In this document: piece by piece, positions 17,801 through 27,287 of the stretch
Numbering within the stretch: position 1 is the first letter of the stretch
Layout: the number at the start of each line of letters is the position of its first letter
Source: Gemella cuniculi DSM 15828
GTDB taxonomy: Bacteria; Bacillota; Bacilli; Staphylococcales; Gemellaceae
Direction: 5' to 3'
NCBI RefSeq assembly: GCF_000425665.1
Contig: NZ_KE384432.1
Location: 184,478-248,477 of the forward strand
Length of the DNA stretch: 64,000 nucleotides
Notes under the pieces: generated by a model
Databases searched by the model: none
Told to the model about the DNA's origin: nothing
What the model saw: the letters and a program-made list of their open reading frames with translations, nothing else
Made by a program: the position numbers and the translations under genes

Positions 17801-18453
17801 TATTCATCTGATTTTTTCACAGATTTCTTAGCTGTAACTTTCTTTACTCTCTCTTTTTTTTGAGGTTTATTGTTCTCAGGATACATAACTTTATCCACCA
17901 ATCCATAAGCACATGCTTCTTCTGCTGTTAGATAATTATCACGCTCTGTATCTCTTTCTATTGCTTTTAATGTCTGTCCTGTTCTATCTGATAAAATTTT
18001 ATTTAACTTCTCACGAGTTCTTAATATATGTTTAGCAGCTATTTCAATTTCTGTTGCTTGTCCTTGAGCTCCTCCTAATGGCTGGTGAATCATAACTTCA
18101 GCATTTGGTAAGCAATATCTTTTCCCAATAGTTCCAGCAGCCAATAAGAATGCCCCCATACTCGCTGCCATTCCCATACAAATAGTAACAACGTCACATT
18201 TTATATGTTGCATTGTATCATAAATAGCAAACCCTGCCGTTACACTACCCCCTGGTGAATTTATGTAGAAATAAATATCTTTTTCACTATCTTGTGCTTC
18301 TAAAAATAAAAGCTGACTAGTTATTGAATTAGCAACCTGATCATTTACATCAGAACCTAAAATTATAATTCTATCTTTCAAAAGTCTTGAATAAATATCG
18401 TACGCTCTCTCTCCTTGAGAAGTTTGCTCTATTACTGTAGGAATTAAATTCAT
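17800..18453 (-). CDS. clpP: ATP-dependent Clp protease proteolytic subunit
   Basis: This 217-residue serine peptidase forms the tetradecameric barrel that degrades proteins unfolded by ClpX or ClpC. The catalytic serine is in [14 protein letters not shown], the histidine in [14 protein letters not shown], and the aspartate in [21 protein letters not shown] forms the oxyanion region. ATG 18453 is chosen: AGGAGGAGAG precedes it and it gives the standard [10 protein letters not shown] start. The C-terminus is about 20 residues longer than usual and strongly lysine-rich ([17 protein letters not shown]). A CtsR-like box overlaps its promoter. Confidence 0.95.
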   Translation of the reverse strand: MNLIPTVIEQTSQGERAYDIYSRLLKDRIIILGSDVNDQVANSITSQLLFLEAQDSEKDIYFYINSPGGSVTAGFAIYDTMQHIKCDVVTICMGMAASMGAFLLAAGTIGKRYCLPNAEVMIHQPLGGAQGQATEIEIAAKHILRTREKLNKILSDRTGQTLKAIERDTERDNYLTAEEACAYGLVDKVMYPENNKPQKKERVKKVTAKKSVKKSDE

Positions 18454-18483
18454 TCTCTCTCCTCCTAATTTTATTCTCACTTG

Positions 18484-18514
18484 ATATTATATATCAAATT
18501 TGGTCAATAAGCAA
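18484..18514 (-). promoter_or_regulatory. clpP promoter with CtsR-like heptad repeat
   Basis: On the plus strand TATCAAA-TTT-GGTCAAT (18492-18508) resembles the CtsR operator (RGTCAAA-NAN-RGTCAAA) with three mismatches in the heptads. It lies between a minus-strand -10 TATAAT (18491-18486) and a -35-like TTGCTT (18514-18509), 17 bases apart, the place where CtsR represses clp genes in low-GC Gram-positives. No ctsR gene is in this window. Confidence 0.6.
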
Positions 18515-18595
18515 ATTTTTACGATAATAAATAGTTTTCACTTTTATATTATAAAACTCCTTGCAGTTTATTTTCATCATTACATGATTTTCTAT

Positions 18596-19474
18596 TTATA
18601 ATCTATAAGAATGTTCTTTAAAGTTTCCTACTATAGTGTTAACAGCTGTCACAGTGATAAATGCTTCTGGACAATTTTTTGATACTAATTTTTTTAATAA
18701 ATACATTTCATTTTGTTGAATAACTAAGATAATCATTCTTTTTTTCTTATGTGTATATCCCCCTTCGACATCCAGTATAGTTGATCCTCGATGTAGCGTA
18801 TTGTTTATTATCTCAACCATTTTTTCTGGACAGTTACAGATTATCGTACATTGGATATATGCCGAGAAAAATTTTTGAACTCCCTTCATAGTTTGGTTCC
18901 GAACAAAACTCATAACTAATGCGTACATTACATATTTTATGTCAAAGAAAATCCAAACTATCACATAAATTAAAATATCCTGAATTAAAAATACAGTGGG
19001 TAAATTAATTTTTAATTTGCAAGAGAAGAATTTACCCGTAATATCTGTCCCACCTGTTGATGCACCACCTACCAAAAGACAACACATAGCAAGTCCTGAA
19101 ATAATTCCACAAAAGATTGCTGCTACCAATGAATCGCCCAAATGAACAGGGGTTATAAGTTTTGGTAAATTATTAATAAGAAATGATGACGCACTTATAA
19201 CTATTCCTGTTAATATTATAAATCTTCTACTTACATACCTATAACCTATATAAAATAATGGAACATTTAAAAGAAACTGTGCTGTCCCTATTTTTACTCC
19301 TGTCAATTTATTCATTACCAAACTAAGCCCTAATGCCCCTCCTGCACCTATATTGTTTGCAGGTAACAATAATCCAGCATAGATAGCAAATAATATAGAA
19401 CCTACTATTAAAAGAAAAATATTTTTAAAATTTTTATGTCTTTCCGTCGTGTAAATAGTATCTGATAATTCCAT
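18596..19474 (-). CDS. YitT family membrane protein (DUF2179), second copy
   Basis: This 292-residue paralogue of the protein at 13910-14818 has the same plan: membrane region with LLLPANNIGAGGALGLSLV and LLVGGASTGGTDITGKF, then a DUF2179 domain around STILDVEGGYTHKKKRMIILVIQ and FITVTAVNTIVGNF. The GGASTGGTD motif is the counterpart of GGTTGGVD in the first copy. Function is unknown. It stands alone with its own ribosome site (AAAGGAA). Confidence 0.88.
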   Translation of the reverse strand: MELSDTIYTTERHKNFKNIFLLIVGSILFAIYAGLLLPANNIGAGGALGLSLVMNKLTGVKIGTAQFLLNVPLFYIGYRYVSRRFIILTGIVISASSFLINNLPKLITPVHLGDSLVAAIFCGIISGLAMCCLLVGGASTGGTDITGKFFSCKLKINLPTVFLIQDILIYVIVWIFFDIKYVMYALVMSFVRNQTMKGVQKFFSAYIQCTIICNCPEKMVEIINNTLHRGSTILDVEGGYTHKKKRMIILVIQQNEMYLLKKLVSKNCPEAFITVTAVNTIVGNFKEHSYRL

Positions 19475-19662
19475 GAATCCCTATTCCTTTTTTCTTTATC
19501 TTTCTTTATATTTTAATACAAATAAAAAATAAATCAAGAGATATGAAAATATAAATTTACAATTTTAATTATTGACATTTTATGATAAAATTTAATTAAT
19601 GAAATTTTATATTTAGTATTTATATTTGGACAATTTTATACGAAGCAAAAAGGAGCAATTTT

Positions 19663-21060
19663 ATGATAAAACTCTATAATACTTTGACAAAGCAAAAAGA
19701 AATTTTAAAGACTATTGAAGAAGACAAAGTTAAAATGTATGTGTGCGGTCCTACTGTTTATAATTATATTCATATTGGAAATGCACGTCCTATTATTGTT
19801 TTTGACGTTGTTAGAAAATATTTAGAACACAGTGGTTACGAAGTGGATTTTATTTCAAATTTCACTGATGTTGATGATAAAATTATTAAAGCTAGTAATG
19901 AAGAAGGAATCAGTACACATGAGCTTGCCAATAAATATATTGAAGCATTTTATAAGGATTATGATGCACTAGGATGTAAACGTGCAACTAAAAATCCAAG
20001 AGTTAGTGAGTATATGAACGAAATTATCAATTTTATTCAAAATCTTATTGATGAAGATTACGCTTATAAATCACATGGTGATGTCTATTTTAGAACTAGA
20101 AAAAAAGAAGATTATGGAAAACTTAGCAAACAATCAATAGATGATTTAATTTGTGGTGCTAGAATTGAAGTTGGAGAACATAAAGAAGATCCACTCGATT
20201 TTGCACTTTGGAAAAAAGCAAAACCTGGCGAAGTAAAATGGGATAGCCCATTTGGTGAAGGACGCCCTGGATGGCATATAGAATGTTCTGTAATGGCAAA
20301 AGAAACTTTGGGTGAAACAGTTGATATTCATGCTGGTGGTCAAGATTTAACATTCCCACATCATGAAAATGAAATAGCCCAGTCGGAATGTCATAATCAC
20401 AAAACATTTAGTAACTATTGGATGCATAATGCCTTTATTAATATTGATAATGTGAAGATGAGTAAATCTCTTGGAAATTTTCGTCTAGTAAAAGACATTA
20501 TCGCCGAAGTTAATCCTATGGTACTTCGTTTATTTATGCTTAGTGTACACTATAGAACACCTATCAATTACACTTTAGAAAATATTGAGTTAGCTAAAAC
20601 TAATTTTGAAAAAATAAAAACCGCCTATCAAAATCTACAATTTAGATTAAACAATAAAATGATGGAAGAAAAACTAGATAATGAAGTTATCAGTAATATT
20701 ACTAATGAATTAGAAAAATTCGAAGAATATATGCAAGATGATTTTAACACCGCTAATGCTCTTTCTTCTTGGTACGAAGTTGTTAGGATTACAAATTCAT
20801 ATACAGCAAAAAGTTCCGTAAATAAAGAAACGCTTGAACTTCTTAATGCTGCATTCGAAACTTATAGTTCTATTTTAGGAATAAATATTAAAGAAAACTA
20901 TGATCTTGATAACACCTATATTGAAAATTTAATTGCTGAACGTGAAACTGCTAGAAAAAATCGTGATTTTTCTTTAGCTGATAAAATCCGTGATGATTTA
21001 AAAGGACAAGGTATTATTTTAGAAGACACAAAACAAGGAGTAAGATGGAAAAAAATATAA
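19663..21060 (+). CDS. cysS: cysteine--tRNA ligase
   Basis: This 465-residue class I synthetase charges tRNA-Cys. Visible hallmarks are the zinc cysteine and substrate loop [11 protein letters not shown], the HIGN motif, the zinc-binding [11 protein letters not shown] and [13 protein letters not shown] segments, and KMSKSLGNF. The start has AAAAAGGAGC upstream. It heads a compact cluster, cysS-mrnC-rlmB-GNAT-yacP, with overlapping ends, as in most Bacilli. I see no T-box leader in the 188 bases before it. Confidence 0.97.
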   Translation: MIKLYNTLTKQKEILKTIEEDKVKMYVCGPTVYNYIHIGNARPIIVFDVVRKYLEHSGYEVDFISNFTDVDDKIIKASNEEGISTHELANKYIEAFYKDYDALGCKRATKNPRVSEYMNEIINFIQNLIDEDYAYKSHGDVYFRTRKKEDYGKLSKQSIDDLICGARIEVGEHKEDPLDFALWKKAKPGEVKWDSPFGEGRPGWHIECSVMAKETLGETVDIHAGGQDLTFPHHENEIAQSECHNHKTFSNYWMHNAFINIDNVKMSKSLGNFRLVKDIIAEVNPMVLRLFMLSVHYRTPINYTLENIELAKTNFEKIKTAYQNLQFRLNNKMMEEKLDNEVISNITNELEKFEEYMQDDFNTANALSSWYEVVRITNSYTAKSSVNKETLELLNAAFETYSSILGINIKENYDLDNTYIENLIAERETARKNRDFSLADKIRDDLKGQGIILEDTKQGVRWKKI

Positions 21061-21473
21061 ATTTTAAATTTACCAAAAAAAACTTTACTAACTCAGAGCA
21101 ACTGCAATCACTAACTCTTGCATATATTGGAGATAGTATTTATGATATTATGAGTAGAGAATATGTTATAAAAAATCATCTTGGAAAAATTAATGATCTT
21201 CATAAAACTGTTTCCACTATAGTCTCAGCACGTGCACAAGCCAGTTTTATGTTGAAAATTTTAGAAAATAATATTCTAAATAAAAATGAAGAAAAAATAT
21301 TCAACAGAGCAAAAAATCAAAAAAACAACACTAAAGCAAAAAACGCCAGCATTATAGAATATAAACTTGCTACTGGTTTAGAGGCTGTTTTTGGATATCT
21401 GTATTTAGAAAAAAACTTTGATAGATTGGAGGAAATGTTTAATTACATAATAAATATATATGAAAAAAAATAA
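21045..21473 (+). CDS. mrnC: mini-ribonuclease 3
   Basis: The 142-residue protein is a stand-alone RNase III catalytic domain without the double-stranded RNA binding domain. The signature [21 protein letters not shown] holds the acidic metal ligands, and a second acidic region, [18 protein letters not shown], completes the site. In Bacillus it matures the 3' and 5' ends of 23S rRNA. It overlaps the end of cysS by 16 bases, with AAGGAG inside that gene, and it is overlapped by rlmB. Confidence 0.93.
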   Translation: MEKNINFKFTKKNFTNSEQLQSLTLAYIGDSIYDIMSREYVIKNHLGKINDLHKTVSTIVSARAQASFMLKILENNILNKNEEKIFNRAKNQKNNTKAKNASIIEYKLATGLEAVFGYLYLEKNFDRLEEMFNYIINIYEKK

Positions 21474-22275
21474 TAATTACTATAAAGAACTTCGAAAAAA
21501 AAATAACGAGAAAAAAATTATCTTGGACAATGAAATGAATAGCGACAAAGAGGTTATTGCAGGAAGAAACGCTATTATTGAAGCAATAAAATCTGGACGT
21601 GAGATTAATAAAATTCTTTTCCAAGAAGGTATTGAAAAAGGTAGATTAAAATCTATTTTTGCTTTAGCCAATGAGAAAAAAATTATTTGTCAAGAAGTCC
21701 CAAAAAGAAAATTAGATAATTCTACAACCGAACGCCATCAAGGTGTCATTGCCTTTGTTGCTCCATATAACTACTTTGAACTTGATGAAGTTCTTAACAG
21801 TTTAGAAATTAATAAAAACACTACATTACTTTTGTTAGATCATATTGAAGACCCTCATAATCTTGGGGCAATTATTAGAACTGCAGAAGCTAGTGGTGTA
21901 AAAGGTGTAATTATCCCAAAACGTCGTGCTGCAGTAGTTAGTCAAACTACAGTAAAAGCTTCAGCGGGTGCTATCGAACACATACCGGTTGTTCGTGTAT
22001 CCAGTCTTGTTGATGCCATAAAAAAACTTAAAGAAAAAGGATTTTGGATTGCTGGAACAACGTTAGCCGACCACTCTGAAGAATATACTAAAATTGCAAA
22101 AGATGTCCCATTAGTCATTATCATTGGTAATGAAGGAGAAGGAATGAGTAAGATAGTCACTAATGAATGTGATTTTTTATACCACCTTCCAATGCTTGGA
22201 AAAATACAAAGTTTAAATGCTTCAGTAGCTGCAGGAATAGTTATGTACGAGAGGATAAATAATATTAATGATTAA
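21460..22275 (+). CDS. rlmB: 23S rRNA (guanosine-2'-O-)-methyltransferase RlmB-type, TrmH family
   Basis: This 271-residue SPOUT methyltransferase has the N-terminal substrate-binding domain (VIAGRNAIIEAIKSGREINK) and the knotted catalytic domain with motif 1 LDHIEDPHNLGAIIRTAEASG, motif 2 VIIIGNEGEGMS and motif 3 IQSLNASVAAGIVMYE. The 27 residues before VIAGRN are lysine- and asparagine-rich, so a later start at the ATG near 21535 is possible; ATG 21460 overlaps the preceding gene and lacks a clear ribosome site. Confidence 0.92.
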   Translation: MKKNNNYYKELRKKNNEKKIILDNEMNSDKEVIAGRNAIIEAIKSGREINKILFQEGIEKGRLKSIFALANEKKIICQEVPKRKLDNSTTERHQGVIAFVAPYNYFELDEVLNSLEINKNTTLLLLDHIEDPHNLGAIIRTAEASGVKGVIIPKRRAAVVSQTTVKASAGAIEHIPVVRVSSLVDAIKKLKEKGFWIAGTTLADHSEEYTKIAKDVPLVIIIGNEGEGMSKIVTNECDFLYHLPMLGKIQSLNASVAAGIVMYERINNIND

Positions 22276-22711
22276 AATCCTCAAAACTGATCATGAAAAA
22301 AAATTAGCCTTTGAACTTAGGAAAAAAGTATTTGTCGTTGAACAAAATGTTCCATTAAATCTTGAAATAGATAATTATGACTTTCTTAATTCAACAGTCC
22401 ATCTAGGATATTTTGAAAAAGATAAACTTATTGGCGTAGCCAGAATTATAGATTTAGATAAAGAAACCATTCGTATTGGTCGTGTTGCAGTTGACAAGCA
22501 ATATAGATCTTTAGGTATTGGAAAAAAACTTTTGTTAGAATGTGAAGAAGTTATTAAAGAGCTACTACAAAAAAATTTCAATATAATTCTGTCTGCACAA
22601 CTTCAAGTCGAAAATTTCTACAAAACCTTAGGTTATATTAGAATAAATGATACTATCTACCTAGATGCTGGAATTGAACATATTGATATGAGAAAATCAA
22701 TCTCTTGTTAG
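22268..22711 (+). CDS. GNAT family N-acetyltransferase
   Basis: This 147-residue protein has the GNAT pattern with the acetyl-CoA loop RVAVDKQYRSLGIGKKLL and the later FYKTLGYIRIND strand-helix. The N-terminus FELRKKVFVVEQNVP is like ElaA/YjcF-type members. Substrate unknown. It overlaps rlmB by eight bases and is inserted between rlmB and yacP, where most Bacilli have nothing. Confidence 0.85.
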   Translation: MIKILKTDHEKKLAFELRKKVFVVEQNVPLNLEIDNYDFLNSTVHLGYFEKDKLIGVARIIDLDKETIRIGRVAVDKQYRSLGIGKKLLLECEEVIKELLQKNFNIILSAQLQVENFYKTLGYIRINDTIYLDAGIEHIDMRKSISC

Positions 22712-22722
22712 GAGGTGTTATT

Positions 22723-23250
22723 ATGAAAAAACAATATTTATTTATCGATGGTTATAATTTATTATTTCGCATGAAAGAATATGAACTTATAAAAAGTTCA
22801 ACATTTCCAACAGAGCGTGATACTCTAATTGATATTCTTAAAGAATATGCTGGAGGACATAATTACATTGTTTACTGTATCTTTGATGCTTACCTTACTC
22901 GTTCAAAAGAATACATAAAAGAAGAAGCCCCTATTAGTATAGTTTACACTAAAACTGGTGAAAAAGCAGATCAATGGATAGAAAGAAAAACTAGAGAACT
23001 TCGCATAGAACACTTTGTTGATATTATTGTAGTTAGTGATGATCATGATGAGCGTGATACAACTCTTGGATATGGTGCAATTTTACGTGATTGCCATATG
23101 TTTATAAAAGAACTTAAAGAAAGAAAAAAGAACATTTCAAACCTTGCCAAAAAACATAATACTTCTAATAGAATTAAAAATCGTCATATTAGAATGAGCG
23201 ATAAAGATAGAAAAAAATTAGAGAATTTTTTAAAAGGTGGTAAATTTTAA
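22723..23250 (+). CDS. yacP: NYN-domain endoribonuclease YacP/Rae1
   Basis: This 175-residue PIN-like NYN nuclease has the acidic active-site residues in LFIDGYNLLFRM, YCIFDAYLTR, KADQWIERKTREL and VVSDDHDERDT. In Bacillus subtilis Rae1 enters the ribosomal A site and cuts mRNA during translation. ATG 22723 is used, with GGAGG at 22711-22715; the frame extends to 22705 but that would precede the ribosome site. It closes the cysS cluster and ends at a terminator. Confidence 0.92.
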   Translation: MKKQYLFIDGYNLLFRMKEYELIKSSTFPTERDTLIDILKEYAGGHNYIVYCIFDAYLTRSKEYIKEEAPISIVYTKTGEKADQWIERKTRELRIEHFVDIIVVSDDHDERDTTLGYGAILRDCHMFIKELKERKKNISNLAKKHNTSNRIKNRHIRMSDKDRKKLENFLKGGKF

Positions 23251-23252
23251 AA

Positions 23253-23293
23253 AATAAGGATAGATGCTGAATTCTGCAATCTATCCTTATTTT
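23253..23293 (+). terminator. terminator of the cysS cluster
   Basis: AATAAGGATAGAT and ATCTATCCTTATT form a long stem with a TTTTAATTTT tail. Confidence 0.85.
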
Positions 23294-23389
23294 AATTTTA
23301 TATCACATATTATTCATACGAACATATGATTACGTTCTTAGTTTTTTTATTTTAAATTTTAATATCTTAAGTACATATAAAACTCAAAA

Positions 23390-24742
23390 CTATCTCATCG
23401 TTACGAATTCTTCTGAACCAGTTGGATGAATTGCCACCGTATCATCAAAGTCCTGCTTTGTCGCTCCCATTTTAATTGCCACTGCAAATCCTTGTATCAT
23501 TTCATCGATACCGAATCCAATTCCATGAAGACCAATAATCTTTTCTTCCTTCCCTAAAGTTATAATTTTCATAACACTTGGTTGCCTATTACTTGTAACA
23601 GCAGAATACATTGGAGTAAAACTAGACTTATATACTTTTATATCTTCTTCGCCAAATTCTTTAATAGCTGACTCTTCCGTATAACCAATAGCACCAATTG
23701 GCGGATGTGAAAATATTACTGTCGCTACATTAGTATAATCTAAATGCTCATCTACTTTTCCATTAAACAATCTTTCTGAAAGCCTTCTTCCTGCTGCCAC
23801 TGCTACTGGAGTTAATGCAATACGTCCTGTCACATCACCAACTGCATAGATACCATCTACATTTGTATTTTGATATTTATCAGTTGGAATATACCCACGT
23901 TCATCTATCTTAACCCCTGCTACTTCTAAATTTAAATTTTCTGTTACAGGTTTTCTCCCTATCGCCCATATTAACAAATCTACTATGGTTTCTCTTCCAT
24001 CCTCAAGAATCAATGTTACACTTCCATCTTCATTTTTTTTAAGTTTTTTGGGAGTTGCATGATTGTGAAGAATTGGCCCTTCTTTTTCCATTACTTCTAC
24101 CAAAGTATTAACAATATCTTTATCAAATTTTCTTAAAGGTATATCTCTTCTTACAAAAAGATGAGTTTCCACCCCTAAACCATTAAACACTCCAGCAAGC
24201 TCTACTGCTATATATCCTGCACCTACTACAGCAATTCTTTTTGGGAGTTCTTTAAGTGCGAACACTTCATTAGAAGTAATTCCATATTCTGCACCCTCAA
24301 TATCAGGAATACTAGGTTTTCCTCCTGTCGCAATTAATATATGATTTGAACTATATTGTTTTCCATTTACTTCAACAGTGTTTTTATCAATAAATTTTGC
24401 GTAACCTTTAATCACATCAACCTTATTATTACTTAATCCTCTTTCATAAGAGCCGTGTATTCTATCAATGTAGGCTGATCTATTTTCTACTAAACTAGAA
24501 AAATCAAAGTCTAAATTTTCAAAAGTAAAACCATAATCATTAGCATATAATTTTAAACTTTCAGAAATTTGTGATGCATGCCACATAACTTTTTTCGGAA
24601 CACATCCAACATTTACACATGTTCCACCAAGTTCATTTCCTTCTATTAACAAGCCTTTTTGTCCATACATAGCCGCTCTATTTATAGAAGCAATACCACC
24701 ACTTCCACCACCAATAGCTATATAGTCATATTGTTTTATCAT
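23390..24742 (-). CDS. gor: glutathione-disulfide reductase
   Basis: This 450-residue flavoprotein disulfide reductase uses NADPH to reduce oxidized glutathione. It has the FAD-binding [17 protein letters not shown], the redox-active pair in [13 protein letters not shown], an NADPH-binding [15 protein letters not shown] with the arginines of [11 protein letters not shown] downstream, and the dimer-interface active-site histidine in [15 protein letters not shown] at the C-terminus. The C-terminal HPTGSEE motif favours glutathione reductase over dihydrolipoamide or mercuric reductase. Single gene with GAGGTG upstream. Confidence 0.92.
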   Translation of the reverse strand: MIKQYDYIAIGGGSGGIASINRAAMYGQKGLLIEGNELGGTCVNVGCVPKKVMWHASQISESLKLYANDYGFTFENLDFDFSSLVENRSAYIDRIHGSYERGLSNNKVDVIKGYAKFIDKNTVEVNGKQYSSNHILIATGGKPSIPDIEGAEYGITSNEVFALKELPKRIAVVGAGYIAVELAGVFNGLGVETHLFVRRDIPLRKFDKDIVNTLVEVMEKEGPILHNHATPKKLKKNEDGSVTLILEDGRETIVDLLIWAIGRKPVTENLNLEVAGVKIDERGYIPTDKYQNTNVDGIYAVGDVTGRIALTPVAVAAGRRLSERLFNGKVDEHLDYTNVATVIFSHPPIGAIGYTEESAIKEFGEEDIKVYKSSFTPMYSAVTSNRQPSVMKIITLGKEEKIIGLHGIGFGIDEMIQGFAVAIKMGATKQDFDDTVAIHPTGSEEFVTMR

Positions 24743-24990
24743 ATTTTCACCTCTTATAAATAATGAATTTTTACAAAAGTATCAAACTTCCTAAAATAAA
24801 ATATCATTCATTATATCTATTACTTTATTTTCTATCGAAGATTACAATATAGGAATAAAATTTCAATTGCATACAAATAACATATCAATACATACAATTT
24901 TTCTTTGTAATCTTTCCTTAATATAGTATGCAATATTTATTTTTTTTCTTCAATAAATATGCTTACAAAACTTTTGTTAAAGTAACAAAA

Positions 24991-25045
24991 ACTACCTTAT
25001 AAAATTTTTTCAATAAATAAATTCTTAAAAATTTTATAAGATAGT
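24991..25045 (-). terminator. terminator of the galactitol operon; otherwise empty intergenic space
   Basis: In the 330 bases between gor and the alcohol dehydrogenase gene (24743-25072) the only structure I see is this long AT-rich hairpin: ACTACCTTATAAAATTTTT pairs with its near complement ending TAAGATAGT (one G-U pair), followed on the minus strand by TTTTTGTT. The rest is AT-rich with no open frame. Confidence 0.7.
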
Positions 25046-25072
25046 CTATCGAACCCTAATTTGTTTTTTATT

Positions 25073-26119
25073 CTAATCTAAATCTTCATTTGACTTAATT
25101 AGAACTTTTATCTCTTTTCCTGCCATAACAGCTTCAAAAGCATCTCTTGATTTTTCTAATGGATAAATTTTTGTTATCATTTTATCAACAGCTATTTTAT
25201 TATTTTCTAATAAATTTAGTGCTAAATGCCATGAGGAAGGTTTTTGTGATCTTGAACCAATATATCTAATTTCTCTTTGAATTATGCTTTCTTGATCAAA
25301 TTCATTCATTTTTTTAGCAAATAAACCTATTTGAACAAAATCTCCTTTTTTCTTCATAAGTGGTAATGCATTATTAACTGCAAAGACTGAACCCGAACAA
25401 TCAAATATTTTATCAACTCCATATCCGTCAGTTTCATCTAACACTACTTGTCTCAAATCTTCTATCAAACTATCTACTGCCAAGTCTATTCCGATTTCTT
25501 TTGCCAAATCTAGTCTTGGTTTATCTTGTGTTATCCCTGTAATTATTACTTTTGCTCCATTTGCTTTTGCTACCTGTGCAGCTAATAAACCAATAGGTCC
25601 AGGTCCAATTACTAAAATCGTTTCTCCTTCGTTAATACTAGTTTTTTCCATAACCGAATGTGTGCAACAAGCCAATGGTTCTGTTAACGCTGCTGCTTTA
25701 AGACTAATTTTATCTGACAGTACATGGCAACTTTCTTCACGGCTCAATACAAATCTCGCCATACTACCATTTGCTTGTGTTCCTATGCCTTTTCTACTAT
25801 CACAAAGATTGTAGTCTTTAGATTCACAATAGATACATTCTTCACAAGTTTCAAATGTTGTTTCACTAGTTACTCTATCTCCTACTTTAATATTTTTCAC
25901 ATCTGGTCCAACCTCAACAACAACTCCAGAAAATTCATGTCCTAATGTTACTGGCAATCCTTTTACATTATATTCACCTTTAAAAGTATGAATATCAGAA
26001 CCACAAATTCCAGTATATGCCACTTTTATTTTTACTCTATCTCCATAGATTTTCGGTTCTTCTGAATCTAATAATTCTAAATTATCATATCCTGCTTTTG
26101 TTTTTACTACAGCCAGCAT
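25073..26119 (-). CDS. zinc-dependent polyol dehydrogenase, sorbitol/threonine dehydrogenase-like
   Basis: This 348-residue medium-chain dehydrogenase has the catalytic zinc ligands in the GICGSDIH and GHEFSGVV motifs, a structural zinc loop CEECIYCESKDYNLC, and the NAD-binding VIGPGPIGLLAAQVAKANGA. It is the last gene of the galactitol operon, 18 bases behind a second enzyme of the same superfamily. A polyol or sugar-phosphate substrate is inferred from that context; the exact reaction cannot be read from sequence. Confidence 0.85.
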   Translation of the reverse strand: MLAVVKTKAGYDNLELLDSEEPKIYGDRVKIKVAYTGICGSDIHTFKGEYNVKGLPVTLGHEFSGVVVEVGPDVKNIKVGDRVTSETTFETCEECIYCESKDYNLCDSRKGIGTQANGSMARFVLSREESCHVLSDKISLKAAALTEPLACCTHSVMEKTSINEGETILVIGPGPIGLLAAQVAKANGAKVIITGITQDKPRLDLAKEIGIDLAVDSLIEDLRQVVLDETDGYGVDKIFDCSGSVFAVNNALPLMKKKGDFVQIGLFAKKMNEFDQESIIQREIRYIGSRSQKPSSWHLALNLLENNKIAVDKMITKIYPLEKSRDAFEAVMAGKEIKVLIKSNEDLD

Positions 26120-26137
26120 ATTTTTTCCTCTCTTTCT

Positions 26138-27181
26138 TTAACTTTGTGGAAGAATAAGAACTTTTCCAAATGGTTCATTTCTTCCAAGTATCATCTCAAA
26201 TGCCTTATCAACATCTCTTAGCGAAAATTTATGTGTTACCAAACTTTCTACATCAATTTTATTTTTGGAAATCAAATCAATAGCATTACTCCATTCCCTT
26301 CCTGGGAATGGTGCAGAGTATGAATTCCAAAAACCTTTCAAAGTTAACTCTTTTCTAAAAATATTTTCAAAAGCTTTTTCCTTTAATGTTACATCTTTGT
26401 AAGCAATTCCTAAGTATCCTACCTTACCATGTTTTTTTGTAAGAAGTAATGCTTGTTCTTGAGTTATTGTACTACCTGCACATTCCAAAGCAATATCTAC
26501 ACCAACATCATTAGTAAATTCTAGAATTTTTTCCTCTAGATTTTCTTCTAAAGAATTTATTGTATATGTTGCACCTAATTTCTTAGCAAGTTTTAATTTT
26601 CTATTATCAATATCTACTACTATAACTTTTGAGGCTCCAGCTGAAATAATCGCTTGTAACACCAACATCCCTATAGTCCCCGCTCCTAGTATAACTACAG
26701 TATCACCTAAATCAATATCTATTCCCATTACCGCATGCATAACTACAGCAAGTGGTTCTATAAAACTTGCCTTATCATAATCCAAATCACCTATATTTAG
26801 CAAATTATCTTCAGGAATAATTGAATATTCTGCAAAACCACCAAATTTTTGCGAACCTATCATTTTATAATTTTCACACATTGAGTATATTGATTGTTTA
26901 CAATATTCACATTTATTACACGGCATAAAAGGTACACAAACTACTCTATCGCCTATTTTAAATTTTGTAACATCTTTCCCACATTCTACAACTTCTCCGC
27001 AATATTCATGTCCAATAATTGCTGGATAACCATATTTCCATTTTGTTTGCATCTTGTGAATATCTGAACCACAAATTCCACATGAGTAAACTCTTATTTT
27101 CACTTCCTTTTCTCTACAAGCAATATCTTTCACTTCTCTATAATCAAACTTCGCATGTTCATATAAGACTGAAGCTTTCAT
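26138..27181 (-). CDS. gatD: galactitol-1-phosphate 5-dehydrogenase-like zinc enzyme
   Basis: This 347-residue zinc dehydrogenase has CGICGSDIHKM, GHEYCGEV, the structural zinc cysteines CNKCEYCKQSIYSMC, the NAD-binding VILGAGTIGMLVLQA, and a C-terminal FWNSYSAPFPGREW segment typical of GatD. GatD oxidizes galactitol-1-phosphate to tagatose-6-phosphate after PTS uptake. It follows gatC in the operon, with an intercistronic hairpin between them. No tagatose-6-phosphate kinase or aldolase is in the window. Confidence 0.82.
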   Translation of the reverse strand: MKASVLYEHAKFDYREVKDIACREKEVKIRVYSCGICGSDIHKMQTKWKYGYPAIIGHEYCGEVVECGKDVTKFKIGDRVVCVPFMPCNKCEYCKQSIYSMCENYKMIGSQKFGGFAEYSIIPEDNLLNIGDLDYDKASFIEPLAVVMHAVMGIDIDLGDTVVILGAGTIGMLVLQAIISAGASKVIVVDIDNRKLKLAKKLGATYTINSLEENLEEKILEFTNDVGVDIALECAGSTITQEQALLLTKKHGKVGYLGIAYKDVTLKEKAFENIFRKELTLKGFWNSYSAPFPGREWSNAIDLISKNKIDVESLVTHKFSLRDVDKAFEMILGRNEPFGKVLILPQS

Positions 27182-27223
27182 ATTTAATTCCTCTTTTCTT
27201 AAATTTATTTCGTTTAAAATAAT

Positions 27224-27267
27224 TGGCGTCTAGATATTACTAAAAAATTATTACACCTTAGACGCCA
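27224..27267 (-). terminator. intercistronic hairpin between gatC and gatD
   Basis: TGGCGTCTA (27224-27232) and TAGACGCCA (27259-27267) form a perfect stem; the tract after it on the minus strand is only partly T-rich, so partial read-through or transcript protection is likely. Confidence 0.6.
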
Positions 27268-27287
27268 TTTAATTAAACAGTTACATT

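Noticed and set aside
19475..19662. T-box leader before cysS
   Set aside because: The 188-base gap is AT-rich and lacks the T-box sequence and a following terminator.
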